Shown one piece after another: positions 1 through 9,100 of a stretch of 58,999 nucleotides of DNA; position 1 is the first letter of the stretch, and every line of letters begins with the position of its first letter. Below the pieces are notes generated by a model. It had not been told where the DNA came from. It was given only the letters and a program-made list of their open reading frames with translations, and did no database searches. The position numbers and the translations under genes are program-made. The stretch comes from Sedimentisphaerales bacterium (GTDB lineage Bacteria; Planctomycetota; Phycisphaerae; Sedimentisphaerales; Anaerobacaceae): contig JAFGPS010000154.1 of assembly GCA_016936075.1 (NCBI GenBank), positions 1-58,999 on the forward strand. The letters are read 5' to 3'.

Positions 1-1
1 C

Positions 2-877
2 GGTGACATGCAGATGATTTGCGAAACATACCAGATGATGAAAGACGGTCTGGGTATGACAAACAGCGAAATGCACGATTGTTTCGCTAAGTGGAATGAA
101 GGAGAGCTTAACTCATACCTTATTGAGATAACACGTGACATCCTCGGCTATAAAGACGAAGAAGAAAATGAAGTTATCGACCTTATCCTCGATACCGCAG
201 GCCAAAAGGGGACAGGAAAATGGACCGCAATCGCCGCGTTAGACCAGGGACAGCCTTTAACACTTATCGGCGAAGCTGTGTTCGCTCGCTGTCTATCCGC
301 ACTTAAAGATGAACGAGTAAAAGCATCCAAAGCACTAAGAGGTCCAAAAGCTAAAATAAGAGGTGACAAGGAAAAATTTCTGAACGATTTACAGCAGGCA
401 CTTTACGCTTCAAAAATAATCAGCTATGCACAAGGCTATCAGCTTATGCGAGCAGCGGCGGCGGAATACAAATGGAAACTTAACTACGGCGGAATCGCAC
501 TTATGTGGCGAGGCGGCTGTATTATCCGTTCAGTCTTTTTAGGAAAAATCAAAGAAGCTTATACAAAGAAACCGAAACTGGACAATCTGCTTCTCGACCC
601 GTTCTTCAAAAAAGCTATCAGAAAAGCTCAACCCTCTTGGCGTCGTGTTATTATGAACGCAGTCAAACTTGGTATCCCGATGCCAGCGATTACTTCGGCA
701 CTTGAATTCTATGACGGCTATCGTTCCGAACGTTTACCTGCGAACATGCTCCAGGCTCAACGAGATTATTTCGGCGCGCATACCTATGAGCGAGTTGATA
801 AACCAAGAGGTGAATTTTTCCATACGAACTGGACAGGTCACGGCGGACAAACTGCCGCTTCGACATATATTGTTTAG
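2..877 (+). CDS. gnd: 6-phosphogluconate dehydrogenase, decarboxylating (C-terminal part; 5' end outside window)
   Basis: This oxidative pentose-phosphate enzyme converts 6-phosphogluconate to ribulose 5-phosphate, CO2 and NADPH in the cytosol. The reading frame is open from the first bases (Gly-Asp-Met-Gln), matching the interior motif that precedes the all-helical C-terminal domain, so the ATG at 8 is not the start. About 180 N-terminal residues with the NADP-binding Rossmann fold lie upstream of the window. Visible family blocks include [32 protein letters not shown], the [11 protein letters not shown] segment and the C-terminal [19 protein letters not shown] stretch followed by FHTNWTG. 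It converges on the DUF3160 gene with a 62-bp gap. That gap holds a small inverted repeat (ACAGGA-TTTT-TCCTGT, 879-894) without a clear T-run. Identity is confident. Confidence 0.95.
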   Translation, partial: GDMQMICETYQMMKDGLGMTNSEMHDCFAKWNEGELNSYLIEITRDILGYKDEEENEVIDLILDTAGQKGTGKWTAIAALDQGQPLTLIGEAVFARCLSALKDERVKASKALRGPKAKIRGDKEKFLNDLQQALYASKIISYAQGYQLMRAAAAEYKWKLNYGGIALMWRGGCIIRSVFLGKIKEAYTKKPKLDNLLLDPFFKKAIRKAQPSWRRVIMNAVKLGIPMPAITSALEFYDGYRSERLPANMLQAQRDYFGAHTYERVDKPRGEFFHTNWTGHGGQTAASTYIV

Positions 878-1892
878 AACAGGATTTTTCCTGTATAAGC
901 ATTCGCTATAATTTTGGATTAGTTTTAGCGATTGCGATTTTATGGCATAAGTGATTGAAACCATGCTGGTTTTTCCGGTTTATCAGGTGAAACCAGCATA
1001 TCACGCCATGCTTCATCAGTAAGCCTGTCATCTAAAGGCTGTTTGAACTCGTAATATGACAATACAGGTCCTGCTGCCAGGTAAATCGAACCGTCAGGAG
1101 CAGTAAAGGCCGTAATAATCATATCAGCATAACCAACGCCTTCTTCTACTACTATACCATCGTCTTCGTTAAGGTTTGTATGAACATCAGCAACGAGTGT
1201 AGTTTTTGTTCCCTGCTCATCAACACCAAGTACAGCCGTTTCAAGAGTATCTGCAAATCCAGCAATAAAAGCATCATCATTCTCGGAAAGCTGCTGGTTT
1301 GTTAGTTCTTTATTGGCTATCTCAATCAAACGATTAAGAATACCCTCTAAACTTTCGAGCCTTGTTAAAGCTTCAGTTGATAGAGCATCCATGCCGCTCA
1401 ATCCCTGTTTTGTCATCGTTGTCAGAGCTAATAACCTTCCATAGAATTCCGGTACAGGCTCAACGTACCCCGGTGGTATCAGTGATCCACCACCTCTGCC
1501 AGGCGTATAACTTTGTTTTGCATAAAGAATCGTATCATGCCGCAATTCGGTCCACGATGCCAGCGACGAGTTCAACTCTTTCCTCTGCCAGGCCTGTGTT
1601 CGCATAAAATTCGGATACCCTTCGTCAAATTCAGTTGTTAATGATTTTAGAGTATAAAGCCAACTCCAGTACAGATTACGATTCCAGTCGTTGACATCCA
1701 TAGCATCGAATTCGACTTGTAATTTATCGAACTGTGCCCAGTAATTGTTATAATCCGTATCACCCTGATAAATCATTATCTCCAGAGCTTGTGACGAGCC
1801 TAAAAGAGCCATAACATCCAATCCACACGGGTAATCCCTGTAACCTTCAAAACAAGTAAAAGGTTTCGGATTAAGATCACCTGTATAAGCTA

Positions 1893-1921
1893 GTATATAG
1901 TCCGTGAAATATTACAGGATA
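1893..1921 (+). repeat. Left terminal inverted repeat of the IS630 element
   Basis: It starts GTA, followed by TCCGT, an AAAT tract and GGATA. It aligns with gaps to the reverse complement of the right end at 3095-3124. The flanking TA at 1891-1892 belongs to the target duplication. Confidence 0.75.
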
Positions 1922-1980
1922 TTGAGTTTCTATGCCGATAATGAATTATATCGAAACATTATTATGGCATGGAGGCTATT

Positions 1981-3110
1981 ATGCAAAAAAAGTATATTGT
2001 AGAATTGACAAGTGAAGAAAGAAACAGTCTTAAAGAAGTTATAAACTCTGGCAGGATGGCGGCACACAAGCGTAAGCATGCACAAATACTTCTTAAAGCA
2101 GACCAAGGCCCTCATGGGCCGGTTTGGTCAGATATAAAGATAGCAGAGGCTTTTGACTGCCACAGAACAACGATTGAAAATCTGAGAAAACGGTTAGTTG
2201 AGCATGGTCTTGATAAAGCAATGGAACACGGCAATCGCGGCTGCTATCGTGCCAGGAAGTTTGATGGTGTTGCAGAGGCACACTTAATAGCAACTGCATG
2301 TTCTTCTCCCCCTGATGGACATAATCGCTGGACGGTTAGATTATTGGCTGATGAAATGGTGTCATTAGGTATTGTTGATACGTGTGGCAAAAGTACGGTT
2401 CACAGTACGCTTAAAAAAATGAACTTAAGCCTCACTTAAACAAGTATTGGTGCATACCTCCTAAAGCCAATGCAGCTTTTGTTGCCGCGATGGAAGATGT
2501 TTTAGAATTGTATCTAAGGCCTCGTGACATTAAAAAGCCGTTAGTGTGCCTTGATGAGGCATCCAAACAAATGGTATCAGAAACTCGCCCGTCTGTACCA
2601 ATGCGAAATGGACGATGCAAACGCGTTGATTCTGAATATCGTCGGTGTGGAACTGCAAGTGTTTTTATGATGAATGCACCATTGGAAGGCAAACGTCATG
2701 TCAGGGTTCGCCAGCATAGAACAAGGATTGACTTTGCTCAGGTAATAAGAGAACTGTGCGATGATTTATATCCGGAGGCAGAAAAGGTAGTCCTGATAAT
2801 GGATAATCTTAACACGCATGATACAGCATCATTGTACGAAGCTTTTGAGCCTGCAGAAGCTCGCAGACTTGCGGAAAAACTTGAAATACATTATACGCCC
2901 AAGCATGGCAGTTGGCTGAATATGGCTGAGATTGAATTAAGCATTTTGTCTCGTCAGTGTATGAACAATTACTTTAAGAGCATTGAAGAACTTGCCAGAG
3001 CAATTGAATGTTGGCAGGATTTACGGAATAATAAAATAGTGGGCATTAATTGGCAATTTACAACTGCTGATGCCAGAGTTAAATTGAGAAAACTGTATCC
3101 AGTGATTTAG
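1981..3110 (+). CDS. IS630-family transposase, expressed by a -1 frameshift
   Basis: This is a DDE transposase encoded in two frames. The first frame (1981-2439) holds the N-terminal helix-turn-helix DNA-binding domain. Its start at ATG 1981 has a GGAGG five bases upstream. The second frame (to 3110) holds the DDE catalytic domain. The aspartates are in LVCLDEASKQ and VLIMDNLNTHD, and the glutamate in SWLNMAEIELSIL. A run of seven A at 2413-2419 is the likely slip site. A -1 shift there reads KKNELKPHLNKYWCIPPKAN, the block normally joining the two halves in this family, giving about 376 residues. Without slippage translation stops at 2439. All catalytic residues are present, so the element may still be active. 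Confidence 0.9.
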
Positions 3111-3124
3111 ATAGGACGGAGTAC
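3095..3124 (-). repeat. Right terminal inverted repeat of the IS630 element
   Basis: Read on the minus strand it begins GTACTCCGTCC and continues to TCACTGGATA, mirroring the left end. It overlaps the last codons of the transposase. The flanking TA at 3125-3126 is the second copy of the target dinucleotide. Confidence 0.75.
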
Positions 3125-4508
3125 TAGCACCTGGGGAAATACAAGATTTTGGAACATATACGAATCCGGAATAAAACGCTGCCCCATGAATCTCATGCCC
3201 TTTGTTTGTCCAAGAACTTCATTGAGAGATTCTTCTGTATAGGGTGGGAAGATAATTATTTGACCTGTGCCACCGTAAATTTTTGGCGAACGCATAAGAG
3301 CAAGCTCGACTTTTAATTCAAGAAAATCATTCACATCTTCAAGGTCTGTAGGTACAAAATCAATACTGAATATTTTATCCACTGCTTCGAGATATTCATA
3401 AGGCGTCAAATCGTCGGCCAGGCCAACATAGAAAGCAGTTACAGCATATAAACGATTCCAAACCTCACGACCTGTTCTCTGACCAACCTGAACAGTATAG
3501 ATTGAATTGGCCAGAAGTACAGCCTGCATGGTTTGAATTTTCGCGTCATAGACACTGATGAGAGCACCCTCATTATCAGAACCTTTCAACATGAACGATA
3601 TTCTTCCGTACCACATCAAAGTTTTAAAATATCGTTTTAACTGCTCGCTGCGAGTGTAATGACCTCTTGGAACATATTGTGAGTAATCTTCTTTATATAT
3701 GAAAATATCACTATTATCAAATCCTTCGTGAGCATCGATTTTAGACAATTCATTAATGACAAGGTCGCTAACAAGTTCCAGAATCTGAAAATTCGGATCA
3801 ATCAGCTTTTGTGCTACAGAAAGATACGCAATATTACGCTTGGAAGCCTCCTTTAAATCACCAGAATAAATATCATAACAGAAAAGAGCATCGGCCAGCA
3901 AAGCACTTGTCAAATCGTTGATATCTGCACAGAACTCCCGCTCTTCGATATCCTTTAATGTTTCATCGAATTGAATATGATAAAGATGCAAAAGCGTATC
4001 TGCGGTAAGAAATAAGGGTATATTCTTATCCTTTAAATATTTGTAGGGCTTTACCATATCTTCGCAATAAGAGCCTGATAATCCACAATCATGTTCAATT
4101 ACTGCAAATCCGTTCTGCTCTATTAATGAGGTCGTATTTAACGGAGCAGATAGATTAGATAGCATTCTTATGTTCTCTATCTGACCAAAATCGAGTGGCA
4201 GGCTATATCCGGGTGCATTCGGCTCTATCTCGCTGATATAGGGCGCATAATAACTATTTAATGCCGGTTTGTCATTTGGATCGACCGTGGATAAAACAAG
4301 AGAAGATGTGATTTGCACTGGAATAATATTTCCCGACACAGAAGCGGCAAATAAAGTCAAAATTGATATGAATACGATTCCCTTTTCCATTTCTACATTC
4401 TCCAAAAATCTTCAATATTTCGCGCTGCTCAATTCAATGTATACAATAGAATCTAAAAAATCAAATAAAATAAAATATATTTTGGTTCTCACTTAGGATG
4501 AAAAACTA

Positions 4509-4538
4509 TTGACAACAACCTTATGGAATTGATAAACT
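4509..4538 (+). promoter_or_regulatory. Sigma-70-type promoter for tRNA-Arg
   Basis: A perfect -35 TTGACA (4509-4514) is followed after 18 bp by a -10-like TAAACT (4533-4538). This places a start site around 4545, some 13 bases before the mature tRNA. Confidence 0.65.
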
Positions 4539-4557
4539 ACCGCAGCTTTAAACATAA

Positions 4558-4631
4558 GCGCCCGTAGCTCAGCTGGATAGAGCAACGGATTTCTAATCCG
4601 TAGGTCAGAGGTCCGAATCCTCTCGGGCGTG
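4558..4631 (+). tRNA. tRNA-Arg (anticodon TCT)
   Basis: A full cloverleaf can be drawn. The acceptor stem is GCGCCCG/CGGGCGT, the D-arm GCTCAGCTGGATAGAGC, and the anticodon stem ACGGA/TCCGT has the loop TTTCTAA, giving anticodon TCT. The T-arm is AGAGG-TCCGAAT-CCTCT. The gene is 74 nt with discriminator G and no encoded CCA. The first pair is a G-T wobble. It reads AGA codons, which the neighbouring genes use frequently. Confidence 0.95.
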
Positions 4632-4640
4632 TTTATTTTT

Positions 4641-4675
4641 GAGCAGATATCAAACAAGGATATCTGCTCTTTTTT
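4641..4675 (+). terminator. Rho-independent terminator after tRNA-Arg
   Basis: A perfect 11-bp stem GAGCAGATATC/GATATCTGCTC with a 7-nt loop is followed directly by six T on the plus strand. It ends the tRNA transcript. The minus strand lacks a matching T-run, so it does not clearly serve gltD. Confidence 0.88.
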
Positions 4676-4687
4676 ATAGCTAATTGT

Positions 4688-6109
4688 TCATTTTTTCAGC
4701 CACTGGTCGATAGCAGCGGCAGCTAAACGCCCCGTATTAATGGCGTGTACAACCAATGAGGGACCGGAAATAGTATCGCCTGCCGCAAATACCTGAGGAT
4801 TGCTGGTCTGGTAATTTAAAGTAGATATATTCCCGCGGGCATCAAGTTTTAATTCCATATCTTTGACAAGGCCTTCATGTGCTACGTGAACGAAACCAGT
4901 CGCAAGGATAACAAGGTCAACATCAATTGAAAAATCTGTATTGGGAATTTCTTTTATTTGCCACTCATTACCTTTTTTGTACCATTCGACCTCACAGGCG
5001 TTAAGTTTTTCAGCGACTACGCCCGCCCCGCCGGTGAAAGATTTAGTACTGATGGACCATCGTCTTTCGCAACCTTCTTCATGTGAGGAAGATGTTCGCA
5101 TAACTCGCGGCCACATCGGCCATGGAGTATCCTCAGGTCTTGATTCTGGCGGCTTTGGGAGAATCTCAAACTGATATATTTTTTTCGCTCCCTGACGCCG
5201 AGCGGTTCCAACGCAGTCACTTCCAGTATCGCCGCCGCCAATTACCGCAACGACTTTGTCTTTCGCCATTGAGTATTTGGTTTCATCAAAAGGCTCAGAA
5301 GCGTTTACTTTGTTTTGGGCAGTGAGGTATTCCATGGCGAAAATGATATTTTCATAACCTCTTCCGGGTATATTCAGGTCTCGCGGCTGGCCTGCGCCCA
5401 TTGTAAGGCAAATGCAATCGAACATTTTCTTCAGGTAATGAGCGGACAAATCTTCGCCGGCAATCACACCAGTCTGGAATTGCACTCCTTCAGCACGAAG
5501 CTGGTCGAGTCTTCTGTCTATAACACTCTTCTCGAGTTTGAAATCCGGTACGCCGTAACGCATTAAACCACCAATGCTATCATCTTTTTCAAATACAACT
5601 ACATTATGTCCCGCGCGAGCTAATTGCTGTGCCGCGGCCAGACCTGCCGGACCTGAACCAATAACGGCTATGCGTTTACCTGTCTTTTTCTCAGCAATCT
5701 GCGGCTTAATCCAGCCTTTTTCAAAACCGCGTTCTACAATTTGATATTCAATATGCCTGATAAGAACGGGATCGTCACTAATTCCAAGAGTACACGCCGT
5801 CTCGCAAGGAGCGGGACAAAGGCGTCCGGTTATTTCAGGAAAATTATTCGTAGAATGAAGTAATTTACAGGCCTGTTCCCAGCGGTCTTTATATATAAGC
5901 TCATTGAAATCAGGAATGAAATTTTGCAATGGACATCCAGTGCCATGACAGAATGGTATGCCGCAATCCATGCATCTTTTTGCCTGCTGATGAATCTGGT
6001 CCGGAGTTAAAGGGAGATTCAACTCATTAAAATCAAGTACTCTTTCTTCGATGGGTCTGTACCCAACATTTTGACGTTTATATGTAAGAAAAGCTTTAGG
6101 TTCAGCCAT
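4688..6109 (-). CDS. gltD: Glutamate synthase (NADPH) small subunit
   Basis: This is the 473-residue beta subunit of GOGAT. It takes electrons from NADPH to FAD and passes them through Fe-S clusters to the large subunit. Near the N-terminus are the two cysteine clusters (RCMDCGIPFCHGTGC and LCPAPCETAC). Two dinucleotide-binding folds follow: GSGPAGLAAAQQLA for FAD, and GGGDTGSDCVGTARRQGA for NADPH. The C-terminal ATGF and AAGD motifs are intact. It is translationally coupled to gltB: the gltB stop and gltD start overlap as TAATG, with a strong GAGGAGG ribosome site inside the gltB end. Length and motifs are normal for GltD. Confidence 0.96.
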   Translation of the reverse strand: MAEPKAFLTYKRQNVGYRPIEERVLDFNELNLPLTPDQIHQQAKRCMDCGIPFCHGTGCPLQNFIPDFNELIYKDRWEQACKLLHSTNNFPEITGRLCPAPCETACTLGISDDPVLIRHIEYQIVERGFEKGWIKPQIAEKKTGKRIAVIGSGPAGLAAAQQLARAGHNVVVFEKDDSIGGLMRYGVPDFKLEKSVIDRRLDQLRAEGVQFQTGVIAGEDLSAHYLKKMFDCICLTMGAGQPRDLNIPGRGYENIIFAMEYLTAQNKVNASEPFDETKYSMAKDKVVAVIGGGDTGSDCVGTARRQGAKKIYQFEILPKPPESRPEDTPWPMWPRVMRTSSSHEEGCERRWSISTKSFTGGAGVVAEKLNACEVEWYKKGNEWQIKEIPNTDFSIDVDLVILATGFVHVAHEGLVKDMELKLDARGNISTLNYQTSNPQVFAAGDTISGPSLVVHAINTGRLAAAAIDQWLKK

Positions 6110-9100
6110 TAGAAAACCTCCTCAGTTGCGGGTGTTGTTTCTGTGTCACGCTGTTCTGCGGCACGCATTTTTTCCAGCGCTTTTCGATAATCTATCGGTA
6201 CAACTTTTACAAATTTCCCAGCCATGTTATTCCATGAATCCAGAATATGTTTCGCACGTTTGCTCCCGGTCCATTTGTAATGACGCTCGATAAGGTCTTT
6301 CAGAATTTTCTTGTCATTTTCCTGCCAGACACTTTCAAGCTCGACCATATCGAGATTGCACAAAGTATCGAACAATTGCATTTCATCGAGAACATATGCG
6401 ATACCACCACTCATACCTGCACCAAAATTGCAGCCAGTCTGCCCAAGAACAACAACTGTACCACCTGTCATATACTCGCAGCCATGGTCACCAAGTCCCT
6501 CGACTACAGCAACCGCCCCACTATTGCGAACCGCAAATCTTTCACCTGCTATTCCGTTTATGAAGATTTCTCCGGATGTTGCACCATATAAAAGTGTATT
6601 ACCCGCGATAATATTTTTATGAGCCGTAAAAGTAGATTTTTCCGGTGTTTTGACAACAATTCTACCACCGGAAAGACTCTTGCCAAGATAATCGTTGCTA
6701 TCGCCAATTAATGTAAGTGTCACCCCCTGAACAAGGAAAGCGCCAAAACTCTGACCGGCAGAGCCATTAAAAGTAATATCAATAGTTCCGTCTGGCAAAC
6801 TTTCCTGTCCGTATTTTTTCACAATACGATTACTTAAAATTGCGCCAACCGTTCTATTCGTATTTCGTATCGGCATTTCAAGACTAACTTTCTTTTTATT
6901 TTCAATTGCAGATTTAACTTTCTCCAAAATCTGCCAATCAATATGGTCGTTGATTTTCACCACCTGCTGCGATGTAAGGTGTATTTCATTTGTATCTGAA
7001 TAAATCGGCTTAGTGAAAATTGCGGAAAGGTCGACACCTTTACTTTTCCAGTTATCAATTGCTTTATCTGAATTAAGATATTCGACTCGTCCTACCATAT
7101 CTTCGACTTTTCTAAAGCCGAGTTGTGCCATAATCTGTCTGAGTTCTTCTGCGACAAAAAACATGAATCTTTGTATATATTCAGGTTTGCCTTTGAAGCG
7201 AGCCCTAAGTTCCGGGTCCTGTGTTGCGATTCCGAAGGCACATGCACCTTCGTGACATTTTCTAAGCAGAGTACACCCAAGCGTCACCAATACTGATGTT
7301 CCAAATCCGAATTGCTCTGCTCCGAGTAAAGCGGCTATTGCGATATCGCGCCCTGTTTTTAACTGGCCGTCAGTTTGAACTCTTATACGGTTACGCAAGC
7401 CGTTCAATACAAGTACCTGTTGTGTCTCCGCCAGACCGAGTTCCCATGGACATCCTGCATGTTTGATTGACGAAAGCGGGCTTGCGCCTGTTCCACCATC
7501 ATGGCCGCTTATGAGAACTTCATCTGCGTTACCTTTTGCGACACCGGCGGCGATAGTTCCGACTCCAACTTCCGAGACAAGTTTGACTGAGACTTTCACA
7601 CCCGGATTACTGCATTTCAAATCGTATATTAATTGAGCCAAATCTTCGATAGAGTAAATATCATGATGCGGCGGCGGAGAAATCAATGTCACTCCCTGAG
7701 TCGAATACCTGAGCTTCGCAATTTCATCAGTAACTTTATGCCCCGGAAGCTGGCCGCCTTCGCCGGGTTTTGCACCCTGTGCGATTTTAATCTGAAGTTC
7801 TTTTGCATGGGCAAGGTAATTTGCGGTAACACCAAATCTTCCGCTGGCAATCTGCTTGATAGCACAGTTTTTAGAATCGCCATTCGGTTCGGGAATATAA
7901 CGTTTCGGGTCTTCGCCGCCTTCGCCGGTATTGCTCATGCCGCCGATTCTGTTCATCGCTATAGCCATACACTCATGAGCTTCTTTGCTTATCGAACCAT
8001 GGCTCATAGCGCCGGTACAAAATCTTTTTACTATTTCTGATGCAGGTTCGACTTCCTCTATAGGAATTGCGTTACCGGGAACAAATTCGAATAGGCCGCG
8101 AAGCGTGCATAAATGCTTCGACTGGTCGTTTATTTCCTTGGCATATTCTTCATATGCTTTTGCATCTTCATTTTTGACAGCATGCTGTAATTTTGCGACT
8201 GTTGTAGGGTTCCAGAGATGATATTCACCTGTACGCCTGTAATGATAATCTCCACCAAAATCAAGATCAAGTACACCTTCCGAGTGCTGCTCGAAAGCAG
8301 ATTTCTGACGTGCTATTACTTCAGTGGCGATTTCTTTAAGCCCGATACCTTCTATGCGTGAGCTTGTTCCTGTAAAGTACTCATTAATTAAATCGTGATT
8401 GAGCCCGATTGCTTCAAAAAGCTGCGCTCCGGCATAACTACGCAATGTGGATATTCCCATCTTGCTCATAGTCTTGAGGATACCCTTTTTAATCGCGGCG
8501 ATATAATTATCTGCAATCTGAATTGTTTCAAGATTTACAGGTACCTCTTCTATATTTTGAAGCTCATCAAGTGACTCAAAAGCAATATAAGGATTTATTG
8601 CATTTGCTCCGTAGCCGCATAAAAGGCAAAAGTGCATAACTTCTCTTGGCTCACCGCTTTCTACGATAAGTCCTGCTTCACCTCGAAGGCCGCGTTTAAG
8701 CAAACCATGATGAACCGCTGCGGTTGCCAAAAGAGACGGAATAGGCGCTTGTATAGGATTAGTTCCTTTATCACTAATTATTATAAGCGAAGCACCATTT
8801 TTTACAGCCTGCTCTGCACTATCTATTAATAATTTCAATCCCTGTTTTAGACTTTCGGCCGGGTCCGGTACATCTGTATCGAAAAGAGCAGAAATTGTTT
8901 CCACCTTAAAATCGGATCTGCTTACCGAACGTAAACGCTCAATATCTTCGTTGGCTAAAATCGGATGCGGCAACTTAAGCTGCCTGCAATGTTCAGGTGT
9001 TTCTCCTAACAAATTTCTTCTTTTGCCTGTAAAAGTCATAAGGCTCATTACAAGCCCTTCGCGAAGCGGATCAACTGGAGGATTAGTAACCTGCGCAAAC

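Larger units (their letters stand above)
1893..3124 (+). mobile_element. IS630-family insertion sequence, 1,232 bp
   Basis: The element is bounded by TA at 1891-1892 and TA at 3125-3126. The reconstructed empty site is CTAG, the target reported for IS630, in which the TA dinucleotide is duplicated. The ends are imperfect inverted repeats: the left end begins GTATATAGTCCGTGAAAT and the right end, on the other strand, GTACTCCGTCCTATCTAAAT. Both continue into a GGATA box. It carries one transposase in two overlapping frames. Length and organisation are typical of the family. The boundary is supported because excision restores the DUF3160 reading frame exactly. Confidence 0.92.
940..4390 (-). pseudogene. 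Secreted DUF3160-family protein, split by an IS630-type insertion
   Basis: Two minus-strand reading frames (4390-3125 and 1890-940) are the N- and C-terminal parts of one DUF3160 protein, a family of unknown function. Removing the insertion and one copy of the duplicated TA rejoins them in frame (...FPQVL then AYTGDLNPKPF...CGLDVMALLGSSQA), giving about 738 residues, normal for the family. The N-terminus has a signal peptide (MEKGIVFISILTLFAASVSG). I prefer the ATG at 4390, with GGAG nine bases upstream, over an upstream TTG at 4405. As it stands, the N-terminal part reads five codons into the element (VLRPI) and stops at 3107. The C-terminal part has no obvious own start signal. No other frame damage is seen, so the insertion looks recent. 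Function unknown. Confidence 0.88.

Noticed and set aside
1840-3130. DUF3160 halves as two independent genes
   Set aside because: The C-terminal half lacks a start signal, and the two halves rejoin exactly in frame across the IS target site.
4641-4675. Hairpin as a bidirectional terminator also serving gltD
   Set aside because: The T-run exists only on the plus strand; the minus strand has A's after the stem.
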